From NCBI GenBank assembly GCA_037577475.1, contig CM075186.1, positions 1,929,501 through 1,993,500 on the forward strand: a stretch of 64,000 nt of DNA. Direction: 5' to 3'. The stretch comes from Chaunax sp. Z400. Its lineage: Eukaryota > Chordata > Actinopteri > Lophiiformes > Chaunacidae. The first letter of the stretch is position 1. Each line of letters opens with the position of its first letter. Made by a program: the position numbers and the translations under genes. The notes under the pieces are model-generated. The model was not told the origin of the DNA, did not search any database, and saw only the letters and a list, made by a program, of their open reading frames with translations. Shown piece after piece: positions 45,008 through 57,679 of the stretch.

Positions 45008-45648
45008 CATCCATCCATCTATTTTATCCGGGCCCAAACCTCCCTCTCCCCAGCCTCCTCTTCCAGCTCTTCAGAGGATACACCAAGGCGTTCACAAGCC
45101 AGCCGAGAGATATAATCCTTCAAGCGTGTCCTGGGTCTACCCCGGGGTCTCCTCCCAGTGCGACATGCCCGGAATACCTCCCCAGGGAGGCGTCCGGGGG
45201 GCATCCTTACCAAATACCCGAACCATGTCAGCTGACTCCTCCCAATGTGGAGGAGCAGCGGCTCCACTCTGAGCTCCTCCTGAATGACTGAGCTCCTCAC
45301 CCTCTCTCTAGGGGGGGGGGGTCCAGACACCCTGCAGAGGAAGCTCATTTCAGCCGCTTGTATCCGTGATTTTGTTCTTTCGGTCATTTCCCAAAGCTCA
45401 TGACCATAGGTGAGGGTAGGAACGTAGACTGACCGGTAAAGAGAGCTTTACCTTGTAGCTTAGCTCCATTTTCACCACAACAGACCGATACAGAGTCTGC
45501 ATCTGTGCAGACGCTGCCCTGATCAATCCATCAATCTCCCGTTCCATTCTTCCCTCACTCGTGAACAAGACCCCGAAATACTTGAGGCAACAACTCATCC
45601 CTGACCTGGAGGGAGCAATCCACCCTTTTCCGACTGAGAACCATGGCA
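45008..45648 (-). mobile_element. RTE/Rex3-like LINE, inverted 5'-truncated copy
   Basis: Read on the minus strand, the element encodes YFGVLFTSEGRMEREID and RTLYRSVVV-type sequence, then LTWFGYLVRMPPGRLPGEVF and RPRGRPRTR. It ends in CCATCCATC at 45010 (GGATGG on the minus strand). It closely resembles the copy at 18966-19778 but lacks the FADD box. A C-run insertion near 45310 (G on +) and other indels disable it. Confidence 0.88.
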
Positions 45649-45792
45649 ACACCCAAAGTTGCTAATTTGTCCTCCTGGATCTGCATTTTTCACATATATT
45701 TTCTTACATTTATGTTTCAGTAATGTTGTTGTCATCTATATAGTCTGATTTTGATGCTAATCGTTCTATACACGTGACATCTATGGTCCATC

Positions 45793-45946
45793 TGTCCATC
45801 CTGGGAGAGGGAACCTTCCTCTGTGGAGTTTTCCCTCACTTTAATTGAGGCTCTAAGGCCACTGTCCATCCTCTAAAGTACACTGAGGCATTGTGATGTG
45901 TGATTTGGGCCTATATAAATAACACTGACTTGACGTGACTTGGCCT
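45793..45946 (+). repeat. L2-type LINE 3' tail
   Basis: 'gttttccctcactttaattg', 'aggctctaaggcc' and the ending 'gggcctatataaataacact' with GACTTGAC are the 3' untranslated tail typical of fish L2-clade LINEs. The coding part is absent. Confidence 0.6.
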
Positions 45947-47589
45947 CCTGAGTAGAAGTCCTGTGTTTGTTTGACCCATCCACCACCCCCGCCTCCTCCG
46001 TGTGCAAACCCTCTTGCTCTCTGACATTTTTTCCTCTACAAAGTTTTGCACCTAAAATTGCACGAGAAATGCTTAGGCGAGACGGCGTTAAAGGAAAAAA
46101 GATGCATTGTGATAACACACAAAATTTACACTGGAGAGTTATTTATATGTCATTTGGTGAGACCGAGCTGGAGCACAGGTTTTTATTTTAGCAACTGTTT
46201 TGTTGGTCTATCTATTATTCTGTTCCAGGAAATCCATGCATACCTCTACGTGGACAATGCACTGATTTTATCTCCTGCTTGACCAAAATGCCACAGTCTA
46301 AAAAGTCTGAAACACTTTTTTCTCTGCCTTGTCCAGACTACAGTAGGTTGGCTCAAGTCCCTTGGAAACCCGCTTTAGGGAAAGACGACATGTAGAAGCC
46401 GCGGTGTTTATGTTTTTAGTGCGATAGTCATCATCTCTTATTGTATTAAAGAGACTACGTGTGGAGTCAATGGCAGACCTGAATGTTACCAGAAAGTCCT
46501 ATTGGATGCAACACACCCATCGCCTCTAATACTGAGCATGAAACACAGACAGTCTGGCATCTAGCTGTTCAGGCCATGTCTTATCCAAGGTCAGTGAAAT
46601 TACCAAAGCTCCAACATATTATTGTAACAAACTGTACACACACTCACTAAGTTGCAAAGTAAACAACCTTAAATGCAGCCTTAAGGGCAACAATTTAATC
46701 CTGAGTGCAGTGCTACCCCCAGTGGGAATTGTTTATATCCAGGAAGGTTTGCTGTACATAATTGCATCTGACAGAGTGGCCTGTGACGAGAAACCACACA
46801 AAGACATTAAATGCTCGTAGATTGGAGAGAAATGCACATTTGTCAGCATTATGATTTATTTTGCCTGCATTCGGTAAACAAGGCGAGACAGGCGATTCCT
46901 TCCTCTCTCAAACCGAGCATATCAGACTGGATTCCATTTCATATTTCGTAAAGCCCATCCGAACAATTGTGTTATTATGGCAGTGTAAATAGACCTTTGC
47001 ACTGGGCAGGACTTCAGGAATGCTGATGATGTGTTAGCTGACACTACGCTGGCTGCAGGAAGCTAAAGCATCATTTATTGGAGATTGGTGGCCCCTGTGA
47101 TAGGTGGGTGGTGTTTATTGCCAACCAATGGTCTGCATAGGCTGTCATAAAACGATTGGTATCAGTGTCGGCAGCAGTTTAAAATAATGGCCACTATGCA
47201 CATTGCTTTTTTCAAATGACTGTCCCCTGAATCCAGTATTTATTTTTATTGTATAATATAATGTACATCTCCTATTTTAGAGGTATTTCTAGCTTCTTCA
47301 TACTTTGTAATAAAACCAGGGATATGTTAGCTAGGGGTCAGATTTAGACCTATAAAATCACACTAATTAAACCACAATGCATTGCACATGAAACATCAGG
47401 AAAGTTCGTACATCAACTGCTTTGAAATCGCAAAATTTCAAAACACGAAGCTTTGGTGGTAATAATACTAATACTTGACCCTACATGCAGATGTTTTGCA
47501 GATTCACTGCAAACCACTGGTCAAATCATAAGCTCCTTTACCGTGGCCCTCTGAAGCACAGCTGCTTTCAAAGAATGGTTGAAAAATCA
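45947..47589. other. Intergenic DNA without recognised genes
   Basis: No exon, motif or named repeat is recognised. Much of this is not obviously repetitive and is a reasonable place to look for conserved non-coding elements. Confidence 0.5.
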
Positions 47590-48091
47590 GTCATCATCGA
47601 CTCATGCTGATGGAAACCCGGGTAAAACATTTCTGGAGCTTGAAGGCTTCCTCTAAACAGCCAAAGAAGATGTGGACTTTAAAAAAATATAAATAAAATG
47701 ATACAGCGTCTCTAGAAGCCCAGAGATCCAAAACCGATTAGCAATTTTCACCTTTTTCAGGCTGAAATCTTTACTGTAGCCTATAAACTAAAAGTGTTAG
47801 CATGCACCCCGTTCATGAGGTGCATGCATTTTCCAGGCAGCAGGTCTCACCTAGCAGAGGTCCACATTGTTTGAGTTTGTGCACCTGCCTCGGACGGAGG
47901 CTAGTTTACATTTAAGCTTTAAAAAAAGGTGTAAATAAGATCTTTTCAAATCAGTTTGAGTTCTTTGAGCTTTGGGAGACCTGGAAACAAGTTGTATGGA
48001 GTCAGTGTATGTGAAGCTCCAAAGAAGCTCTGTGGACCGAGAATCTTCACCTGCACCTTCAGCATGGAGGTGAGTGAACTGTTCCTTTATA
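47590..48091. mobile_element. Family B MITE copy
   Basis: 'taaaacatttctggagcttg', 'actgtagcctataaactaaa', 'gtgcacctgcctcggacgga' and the terminus 'gtgagtgaactgttccttta' place this copy in family B. Its left terminus is poor. Confidence 0.6.
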
Positions 48092-49769
48092 GGTTGTGTT
48101 GCTCTTGCTGAATGGAGTCAGCATTGTAACACTGTGGCTTCTAGTGGATGATTTTTAAATGCTGAGGAAATGTGGTGGATGCTTTGACTTGTAGTTTCTG
48201 CTGCAACGTATCTCCTCTGGTCAGAAATGTCCAATTCAAAATTATACAGACACGAGGTTAATAAGGTGAAGTCAGTAAAATGCTCACATTTCCAGAAATT
48301 CTTTCATACCAACCAAGGTCATGGATGATATTTCCTCTTCGTAGGCTTTGCTTATACAGCCGACTGAAGCCACAATCACCGAGGCCAAGTGAGGATAGTT
48401 AACCTGGATCACATGCAGCGTTTGGGTTTCAACCCTTACTGTTGGCTGTCCTCCTGAAGCCCCCATGAACCTGCAACAAAGACCCCAACCTGCTGATTCT
48501 TTCCCCTTTACAGCATGTTATCTTACATCTGAATGGAATGGATTTCTGCTAGTTTGAAAGTCCTGTCAGGCTAATATGATTTCATTCTTCCTCTTTATCT
48601 TTCTTTCCACTGTATCCGTTTTGCAGTCCTACAGGCTTTAATGCAGAGCTCTTATGTTGCACCTGAAGGACGACCACAGTGTAAATCTGCTCCCCTGAGG
48701 AAGGAGATTCAGGATGTGGGTTTGAAGGAAAGCAAAAACCGTGTGTGTGTGAGAGAGAGAGAGAGAGAAGAAGAAGAGAGAGAGAGGAGAACTTCAGCAC
48801 TCAACACGCATGAATGCATGTGTTGATGTGATCTGTGTGCATGTGTGTGTGGTCCTCTTAGCGAGGTGGAAAATTATTTTTAAGTTTTAGTTAAATATTT
48901 GTCTTTCCTTGAAGATGCCAGTGACATTTTTAGAATTAAAGCCGGACCCGACTCAGGAGAGATGAGTGTTGAAACGAATGAGTGGATGTTATAATGTGGA
49001 ATCCTATGAATGGAAAAAAACATATACACAAAAAAAAATGGAGGGGAGATCCTTTTGTTTACTACATGAGAAGACAACAAATTGCAAGCAGTTAAAATTT
49101 TGTTTGTTTTCATTGCAGAGTGTTTAAAGCTCGCCCCATTGGATTTACATTGAGAAAATACACAGACACAACTGCAGACATCACAAATGAGTAACCTGGC
49201 ATCCGCTACATAACGACAAACCCAAACATCCTAACCAACACTTTGCATTGTGGGCAACTCTGTCTAGTTAGCTTTCACTGCAATACAAGAGGCTAGAATA
49301 GTCCTCCAGCCTTGAAAAGAAGCGCTAACCTTATCGGAAAATATTCCACATTTGCTTTATGGCTTCTGTTGACCAGAGTAACAAGACTTTCTACATGTGT
49401 AAACAGTCCTAAAGATTAATTAAACATTCAAACCACACCTAACATATTTCCACAAATATACTTATTGTTTAGTCTCAGTTAAAAAGAAGCAAAAAATGAA
49501 TTGGAATGACTTTGGAATTCCAGTTAAGAACAGCAACATTTTGCCTATAAATTAAGCTGTGTCACAATAAATCCCGTTAAAAAACCAACCAGAGGAGGAA
49601 TTTGTGCCTATAAAACCAAAGTAATGCCATTAGTAAAATTTGAATGGCAAACCTGCACCAAGGTCTGTCTACTTGTATTAGTACAGCTGCTAAATAAGTG
49701 ATCACCCCTTACAAAATGGACAAACCAAAGACTTACTTGACAGAAGGCCTTTGTGTATTTGCTTTTTGT
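48092..49769. other. Intergenic DNA without recognised genes
   Basis: A GT/GA compound microsatellite is the only simple feature. No exon, motif or interspersed repeat is recognised. Confidence 0.5.
48741..48788 (+). repeat. Compound (GT)n(GA)n microsatellite
   Basis: Five GT units are followed by GA units interrupted by AAGAAG. The total is about 48 bases. Confidence 0.92.
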
Positions 49770-50040
49770 TAGCCACCACCATCAGGGGGATGAGGAATCT
49801 ACATCCACACCATTAGAGCACGATTTATGGATTATTTCCTGAAAAATTAGAGAAAACTTCTGAGCGATGTTAAGAAAGGTCTTTAAAAAAACTGCCCCTC
49901 TTTCTGGATTGGCACCAAAATTGGGTTCTTGAATGGCCCATAACCCCATCCTCCACATTTTTTGTGGCTTTTGGTCCAGTAGTTTTTGTGTAATCCTAAT
50001 AACATTCAAAGAAAGAAACAAAGCATGTGAAAGGTAATTA
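49770..50040. repeat. Family A interspersed repeat fragment
   Basis: 'atttatggattatttcctga', 'tttctggattggcaccaaaa' and 'agtagtttttgtgtaatcct' are shared with the copies at 57690-58020 and 34905-35165. Confidence 0.65.
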
Positions 50041-50154
50041 ATTTAGCTGATCTATGGAGCAATTTACATAGAAAAAGAGTAAAAATATTGTGTGAAAAAG
50101 CCACATTTGGACAAAGAGTATGTACAGAGTAAGAATCTGACAACACTGACATTG

Positions 50155-50345
50155 AATGGTAGCCTATAGAGCTCATACCTCCATCTAGACCGATCCTGCA
50201 CGTCTGTTTAGACCAGCTGACTCCTGCCCCCCCCCTCCACCCTACCCTTTGAGGTATTTGGATATTCAGTTGTTAAAGAAAGTGGAAAATAAATCCTTGA
50301 TCCATCCCTTTATCTGGATCTGAACCAAGGTTTAATGAGCTCGTT
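50155..50345. repeat. Family A interspersed repeat fragment
   Basis: 'tagcctatagagctcatacc', 'tccatctagaccgatcctgc' and 'ccctttatctggatctgaac' match the left part of the family copies at 55615 and 57160-57360. Confidence 0.6.
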
Positions 50346-50404
50346 CCTGTCTCATGCTCTATCTTTCTACTCAGGATTTTATTCTAGATAAAAACAAAAA
50401 TGTT

Positions 50405-50540
50405 TTGTTGTGCTTTGGCCTTTCGTTCACATGACGGCGGCGTTTTTTGGGGGGCCTGAATATGCAAAACTCTATAAACCGGGTTCCAGAGTGTAATCGC
50501 CATCTAAACTGTGAAATGACATGACGTCACAGTTCCTGAA
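50405..50540. repeat. Family D hAT-like MITE fragment
   Basis: 'ggcctttcgttcacatgacg' and 'aaaccgggttccagagtgta' match the interior at 62975-63055 of the complete copy. The terminal repeats are missing. Confidence 0.6.
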
Positions 50541-51299
50541 GGGGCACAGAGTCTAGAATCCTTAGGAAGATGTTCATAATAAGGATACTTTATTGTGTTG
50601 ATTGTTTTGCTTTAATTAAACTGACCTTGACTCCATATTGATTTTACCTGAATCTCAGAATCCCTCTCAGTTGATTGGCGTTACATTCAGATCACCTGTT
50701 GTTCACCTGTGGAGGCGGAGTCTAATCTGATGATTGGGATGCAGCTTGGTGCTTTCTCCTCCTGGCCATTCAGGGTGTGACGACGCCCTTTCTGGAAGGC
50801 TAAAGAGAGGTGGAGAACGACCCGCTGATCAGATTTATTTTGATGTCTTTGGTTCTTTAGGTCTGAGGAGGATTCTGAGAGACTAGTTTGAGTGTAAAAG
50901 ACACCTTTTTACTCATTCATTCAATTCATAATAAACATGAGGCCCAGGTGCTCCCACAACTATATTCTGAATTTTATTTTCACTATTTCACTATTTTCAC
51001 AATATTTTTATTGTTTCTGAATTATTGATTTTTTTGGTGCTATTTTCAGCTTTTTATGCATAAAATTGTAATTGCTAATTTTCCAAATAGTATAGATACT
51101 TGTTTTCTATTATATGAATAAATATTCAACCAGTGCTAGACTTGGTTTTACATTATGAACTTTATGAGGTTTGGTGGTTTGGTTTGGGAACTATTTCCTC
51201 TCTGGTTTTAATGGTATTGGCGGAGGAATACGCTCTGGTTGACTCAGAGTTGGTTAACAGTTCTTGATTTATTCTCACCAACTTTTATCTATAATTTCC

Positions 51300-51480
51300 A
51301 TGAGTAAAATGATCTATTCTGACAAAACTGTTCTTTGCATGATAAAATGTCCATGTGGCCTGGCCTATATTTGAAAGACCAAGCATTGTTTAAATCCTCA
51401 CAGGCAGCATAAGACTAAACAATCCAAAAAAATCCAGTTACAGTCCATTTCAATGGATTTAAGCACAATTTATTCACCTT
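51300..51480 (+). mobile_element. Penelope-like element fragment, GIY-YIG endonuclease region
   Basis: One frame reads KTVLCMIKCPCGLAYI, a stop, then KTKHCLNP. This matches the start of the GIY-YIG endonuclease of Penelope-like retroelements, in which a V-x-Y-x-(L/I)-x-C-P-C-G-L-x-Y-(I/V)-G-K-T-K block is diagnostic. Here the glycine before KTK is a stop codon (TGA). Only about 35 codons are recognisable, so the fragment is dead. It is cut off on the right by an L2-type LINE. Confidence 0.6.
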
Positions 51481-51534
51481 GAAATATTGTGGAATTTAAT
51501 GTATGCTAGGCCATTTTAAATGTTTTCAAGCCTG

Positions 51535-52120
51535 GCATTGACTTCAGCTGCAGACAAGTTTTATTTTAAGTTTTATTTACTTTATATTGGCGTGAGCCAA
51601 ACCTCCCTCTCACATCTACATCAAAACGCTGCTGCTCGGCTTTTAACAGGGACACAAAAGCGAGAGCACATTTTCTCCCATTCTGGCCTCCCTTCATTGG
51701 CTCCTGATGCGTTTTAGGATCCATTTTAAGATTTTACTGTTTGGTTTTAAATCTATAAATGTGTCAGTTCCATCTTATGCCTCTGACCTCTTACAGACTT
51801 CTACCCCCTCGAGGTCACAGAGGTCGGCTGACCAGCGACCCAGCTTTCTCTGTCGTAGCCCCCAAACTGTGGAATGACACCCCCCCCCCTCCCAATGTTA
51901 GGTCGGCCCCCCCACTGCCAGTTTTTAAATCCCGCCTTAAAACCCATTTTTACTCCTTTACTTTTAACCCAGGATGAGTTTTGTCCATGTGTTTGTGTGG
52001 TTTTATTGCTTTTTAATGTAAGCTTTGTGTTTTTATTGTGTGTCCATCTTATTTAAACAGCACTTTGGTCAACTTTGTTGTTTTTAGATGTGCTTATAAA
52101 TGAAAGTGAGTTGAGTTTTG
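51535..52120 (+). mobile_element. L2-type LINE 3' end with RT C-terminus
   Basis: The fragment reads YIGVSQTSLSHLHQNAAARL with LTGTQKREH, then, in shifted frames, FSVVAPKLWND and KSRLKTHFYSFTFNPG. These are the hallmarks of the reverse-transcriptase C-terminus in teleost L2/Maui-like LINEs. The 3' tail 'agcactttggtcaactttgt' and the TATAAATGAAAGTGAGTTGAG-type end support the class. Frameshifts and a C-run near 51881 make it non-functional. Confidence 0.82.
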
Positions 52121-52149
52121 AGTGACTACAAATGATAGGATGTGTTTTT

Positions 52150-52370
52150 GCGTATTGTTGCTCCTTTGATTGCCATCTTGTGGAGTTTTTTCCCCTTCCT
52201 GCTGCCTGTTTAGCAGCAGGTGACAGTGATTGAACAGATTGCTGCCTTTATTAGGAGAAGCTTTCTCTCACTGACACAAGCCTGAAGAAGATCTATCAGA
52301 TCGAAACGCTGCTTTTGGTGTCAGAGATTAAAGATTACTTCTGGGCGTTTGACTCTATTATGACTGTTCC
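52150..52370 (+). mobile_element. Possible 3' part of the interrupted Penelope-like element
   Basis: 'gcctgaagaagatctatcag' followed by ATCGAAACGCTGC resembles the stem sequence near the 3' ends of Penelope-like elements, and 'ttgattgccatcttgtggag' precedes it. Lying straight after the L2 insertion, it is best read as the far side of the element begun at 51300. The link is inferred. Confidence 0.4.
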
Positions 52371-52449
52371 AATGGAAATCAACCCAACTCCCTTATTTTT
52401 AACATTGAACTTCACTACAGTGTTTTTATTTTTTGTTTTTTTAAACATT

Positions 52450-52690
52450 TTTTAATACCTCTGCCAATCAGTGTCCCTTTGTTCATTCATCAGCGGGATT
52501 ACACAAACACTACAAAACACAGTTCCATCAAACTGGGAAAGATTGGACATTGGCCAGGAAAGAAAACATTAAACTTTGATGCAGATTCAGGTTTTTTTTC
52601 CAGAACTTTCCATAAATTGTGAGATTGGGCCTAAATAATTGATTTGCATGAAACTTTGTGGAGGCGGAGCATCAGCCAGGCTAGGTAAAA
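52450..52690. repeat. Family A interspersed repeat fragment
   Basis: 'atacctctgccaatcagtgt', 'gggattacacaaacactaca' and 'catgaaactttgtggaggcg' are family phrases. Confidence 0.6.
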
Positions 52691-53642
52691 AGAGACGCGT
52701 AGGATTGTCACAACCCTGTCAGTCACGAATATGTAATGGTTAAGATAACAACTGAGATCCCTCTAAGAATACACTTCTCTCTGAAATCACTACCTACACT
52801 TCCTGCCGATTCTCCCAAAGACTCCCCGGCTCCTCATTCCAGAGCATCTCTCACCACCAACTCCCTCATCATCCTCTATGCTCTGCCAGAAACACACCTG
52901 TACTCCCCTGCAGGTATTTCTGCTGAGAGCTATAATAAATCATTTGCCTTTTGTGTCTCTGATTTCTGCCTATTTTCCTAATGTGTTTTTCCTCTCCTCC
53001 ATCCTGGGTTCACAGTTGAAAGAGCCCTACTAGAAATGGATGCAGGAGTCAGCACTTGCAAGTGATTCTTACCTGCTGTCATCACTCCAATGCCCCATTT
53101 CCCCAGGATGAATAGCTCAGGAAGCTGGCAACACATCGAGACAGGTAGCAGGTAAAGGCGAGGAAGAGGAGGGAAAGAGGCTTTTGTCAAAACGTTGCAT
53201 TTAAATACGTGATTCATAGTCCTGTGCTCACTTCTACTGCTGTCCACAAGTGTTTTGACCAGAGCTCCGTATCAAATGCCAGTGACTCTGGTTGTGGTAA
53301 AGTGACTCTGCAGGGAAAAAAAGCAAAGGGTTTATACAAGGGGGAGAATTTCACATTTTGACCAAATTGAGCAGGCCATGTAAATATCAAAAAAGGTTTA
53401 ATGAAACCATGAGGGATGCCAGTTTCCAAAGTACATATTATTTATGGAGAGGTCTCAGTGGGAACGTGGCCCGCCTTCCGTCTGCATTGTTTTTGGTGGC
53501 CATGAGAGTCATGAGCGATCGTTGGAATTTTCTGGTCAGAGCTTGAGCCCAGGCCTTCCTGACACCCCTTCCTCACTGGGTCATCCCCCCCCCATGTGCA
53601 CAGACACATGTGTACTCCCGCTTGTGTGCGCAGTTCGACATC

Positions 53643-53691
<49 letters not shown>

Positions 53692-55609
53692 ACACACATG
53701 CCCGCTCTGCCATCCAGCTCTGTGGCTTGGAGCTCTTGCAAAGTTCCTAAATCCGCCTCCTGCATTCTGGGTCGATGGGAGCGGACTTCCTGAAAACAAT
53801 GGAGTGGACTAATCTGTGGATTTGTCAGTGGATTTGATAAAAGCCCATGTTCTAAGCCAAAGTTTCTCTGACCTCTTGTTAAAAACGTCTCATCTCTCCC
53901 TGCCCATCCCTCCCACCCTTGTTGTTTTTGTGAATGGGCCAAGAGTGGATTACCAGAGGTGCTGTGTCTAATTAAACTCTTCTCTCTGCTGCATCCCCCC
54001 CTTTCTTACATGCTTCCTCCTTCTGTCCCACATCCCAGACAATCCTCACATTCTCTTTCTTTTTAGCGCAACCATAGCCGGAATGAAAAGGCTCACGCTG
54101 GTGACTCCCAGCAGGAGTAAGGCACAGCGTTGTCAGGGGTCGCAAGTCAAAGGTCAATCCTCTGAGGTCAGGCGGAGGTTAATAAGGTGTTTTGTCACTT
54201 GAAGAAATGTCTAATCTCCCTGAGACTCAAAAGGATGCATCTTTCCTTTTGGCTAACTTCACAAGTAGCCGCCGACCCCCCTCCTCAATCTCCTTCAACC
54301 TTTCCTTTTAAGTCCACTCCTTTTGTAGTTCACCCATTGTAGCAAAACTTTCCAAAGCCACGGTTTGTGCGGGATTAATTTACGGCAACATCTCCCAAAT
54401 CCTCTCTTTTCTATCTGCTCATCATCTCTCACGGAAAGCTGTCCTTCAGCAGCCCTGCTTGAATGGATAACCGGTTGATTCCTGTGAAACGTTTAAAATT
54501 CTGGCCCTTTGGCCCCGACTCTGTGAGCTGTCTCGAAGCAGAGGGCTCAGTCGGGCATCCATGCAACTTTGCTGACAGGAGCCCACTTGATGAGGGTATT
54601 ATTTTAATGAAAAAGAGTTGCCTATTCATTACATGCATGTGGCCATCACTGAGACACAAAGCACAGATAATGACAGGAACCAGAAGCTGGCAGGGCGCCA
54701 TGTCTGCTAGAAATGCTGCACACTGGCCAATCTACAGCGTCAGTGACTCAACCAGACAGCTGCAGACAATAAAGTGGAAACACGGCCTCCTTTAGGGTTT
54801 TTAATGAGCTCACAAATATCACATTTACATATCTACTGTCACTCATTAAACTTGCGACAATATTATTTCACTCCAAGAAAAGGAGAACAGGTTTTTTCTT
54901 CTTTCTCTTTCAGCAGCGATAGCCTGCTGTCTGTTTTCAGTCTTTCCCAGAAATAGATGCTGCTGTCCTGAGGACAGACTGGAACTAAAACTGCAGAATG
55001 CATTTGGCATTCTTACGCCCATGTTTCCTGTTTACTGTGTTTTCTTATGTGGTGCTCACTTCCTTATTGGTGGTATCTTTGGATGCATTTCTCTGTGCTG
55101 CTATAAAGCATCATCTTGTGGAATGAATCCTAAAAATCATTAGATATCACCTCACAACTGCTATTAAAGGGCCCCCAGAACGCATCAGTGCAGCATCTGT
55201 TTGTGAGAGATGTGTTCGTGAAATATGCTTGGTTACTCCTACAGGGAAACCCACAACATAAGGCCATGTGGAGTGTTTTGCCACTGACGGTGAAGAATGT
55301 GACATATCGAGGACAAACAGGCTTTTCCACAAAGAAAAATATGGGGAAAGCCCACATTCGTGTTTTCCAGTTGTTTGTGAAACAACCACACTGTTATTGT
55401 TATACATGTCAATATGAATTACAGCAGCGTGAGATGACTACTTGGCCTTCTCTGTAATTGTCCATTTCTCCGTGAAAGGAATCCCTGCACATTGTCAGAC
55501 TTGTGAATGTTCATACCCATTTTGGTTTCCAAGGAAGAATACTTTTGCAGTTTTAGCCATTTTCTTTGTCATGCAATTGCGTATGTAATGTTACAACATA
55601 ACTAGAATG
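52691..55609. other. Intergenic DNA without recognised genes
   Basis: A CA microsatellite is the only simple feature. No exon or protein motif is recognised. The part 53,700-55,500 is not visibly repetitive. Confidence 0.5.
53645..53698 (+). repeat. (CA)n microsatellite
   Basis: Twenty-one CA units, one TA interruption, and five more CA units. Confidence 0.97.
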
Positions 55610-56440
55610 GAACACAGTAGAGCCCATACCTCCGTGAAGGCCGAACAGTCCTACACGTGTCTGTCTAGCTCTTACTGCACAGCTGCTGAAGTACGATGCA
55701 TTTTGATCTGGTAGATCTTCACCACAGTACACACACTCATAGATATCAACCACACCAACCATAAATAAGTAAACTCTTTTAAAATAACAATTTATAGATT
55801 AAATCCTGAGATACTGAGATACTGTCTTCACAACACTAAAAAAAGAGAGAAAAATGCATAAAAAATTGTTAAGTTATAGCATCAGGAGAAACAAGTGAAT
55901 GACGTACAGATAATTGTTTTTTGCTGCAGATGATATGTGATAATTAGTCTGATGGCACTTAGACTCTTCAGATAGATTGTGGTTCATGGGCATCTGCCCT
56001 GAGCAGCAGTAAAATAACCCCCCCATGGAATCCAGGTGGTGGTGGTGGCTGATGAAATTTTCAAATTGGTGAATCAGCGAAGAGGCAGAGATGAGGGTAG
56101 GTAGGTAGATACTTTATTGATCCAGAGGGAAATTCAGGTGTCCAGTAATATTACACACAATACAGAATGCAAATCGCTACAGAATGAAAAGAATAAAAAT
56201 AGCATGCAAAGTAAAAACACAGTTGTGAATACAGTGCAATACAATAATGAGCATGAATCATTGAATATTGTGCAAATAATTATGCAAGGGGCTAATGTAG
56301 CCTCTAGTTGTCATAGTGGAGAGCTGCATGAATGAACTTAAGGTAGAGAGAGAATCTTATTTTAATAGACGGCAGCAAGATGATTGGTTTTAGAATGACA
56401 GCGTGTTACTGTGCTATTGGATAAATAAGGAAAGCTGAAT
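55610..56440. mobile_element. Family A repeat split by another insertion
   Basis: The left part 'tagagcccatacctccgtga' and 'ggccgaacagtcctacacgt', the middle 'gatatgtgataattagtctg', and the right part 'gcaagatgattggttttaga' with 'gtgctattggataaa' follow the order of the copy at 5918-6523. The stretch 56085-56345 is foreign to that copy. Confidence 0.6.
56085..56345. mobile_element. Nested repeat carrying 'ggtagatactttattgatcc'
   Basis: The phrase 'gtagatactttattgatcca' followed by GAGGGAAATTC is a well-known dispersed motif in teleost sequences. It is inserted in a family A copy and ends near 'gcatgaatgaacttaaggta'. I cannot assign a transposon class. Confidence 0.55.
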
Positions 56441-56934
56441 TGTTATTTCACTGGTGGCTTACAGTTAGCTCCCAGGCTTCTCGCTCGTCTTGCGGTTTGG
56501 TATCACCCAAAGGTGTCTGATGCTTTTGGCCGTGGTGCTCGGGTGGCCTGTCCTGCGGTTGCCTTCTGTTTGGGTTTCTGCTTCATGCTCAGATTAGCCG
56601 TTATCTCCATCAGGCTCTGGGTTTTCCTGTAACTTGGCTCATTCCATGAGTATTTGCTCGTGTTCCAGTGTGAACGGGCACACTCTCTGATAGCCTTGGC
56701 TCTGAATGGTTCAGCTCAACCATAGGAGCCATTGTGTACTTCTCTAAATCTCCAACTCTTGGTTTACGCTGCAGCCACTTACACCTGTAAATAACATCTT
56801 TGAACATAAACAAACAATAATAGTAATCAGGCACAACAACTTGCTGTGTATTTCAGCCTGATCTGTATGTACACTACTTGTGTCTGCATGGTGTTTGTGT
56901 GTTTGAGGAGCAATTTAAAGGTTTTTATCTGTAT

Positions 56935-57160
56935 ATCCTATTGCATCCAATAATAATGGGTGTGAGACAGTGTGCACCATGGACAGGTCACAACCTTTCA
57001 CACTCTTGTTCACGACTACGGACAATTTAGAGTCACAGATTTGCAAATTTGGACTGTGGGAGGAGGCTGAAGCACCTGGATGGAAATCATGCAGACACAG
57101 GAAGAACATGCAAACTCCACATAGAGAGGCCTCAGCTGGCCCATGGGTTTGAACCATCGG
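56935..57160. repeat. Family E interspersed repeat
   Basis: 'cacgactacggacaatttag', 'agagtcacagatttgcaaat', 'gactgtgggaggaggctgaa', 'aagaacatgcaaactccaca' and 'gggtttgaacc' match the copy at 40830-41075, base for base in long stretches. Confidence 0.7.
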
Positions 57161-57440
57161 GCCACCAACCTATTGTGTATGGTTGCATATTACTTAGTAG
57201 AGCACATGCCTCCATCAAAAACAAACAATTCAGCACATCTGAAATCTGTTCATTCATTTTTGTATGATTAGGTAAAGTATTTGTCTTGCAATGTTATAGA
57301 AAATTAAAAAAAATTAAAAAATCTTGGATCAACCCTTTTATCTGGATCTCCACCAAGATGTGTTGACTGCTTTTCTGGCTCAGACCCCATGCTTCCAGTT
57401 GTCATGGAAATCCATTTTAAGGTAACAATAGTCAAACAGG
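57161..57440. repeat. Family A interspersed repeat fragment
   Basis: 'tagtagagcacatgcctcca', 'aacccttttatctggatctc' and 'gcttccagttgtcatggaaa' are family phrases. Confidence 0.55.
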
Positions 57441-57679
57441 AGTGAAAACATAACATCCTCAGCACAAGTAATGAATTAACTTCAAATAAAATAGGATATA
57501 ATCAAGACATACGTTGTACAATATCTTAGACTACATAACTTAACTGATGCAGATATGTTACAAAAACCCAAACATCTATTAACGCAGTGGTAGACCTATA
57601 TGCACTATACCACATAAATATAAGCAATAGGTAAAAGTGTGAAATAAATACATGGACATTAAAATATAATAAACTAGCA

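Noticed and set aside
44869..45291. 140-codon + strand frame
   Set aside because: It is antisense to the RTE-type LINE coding sequence on the minus strand and has no independent support.
53444..53942. Open frames on both strands around the CA microsatellite
   Set aside because: They include the dinucleotide repeat and have no recognisable domain or splice structure.
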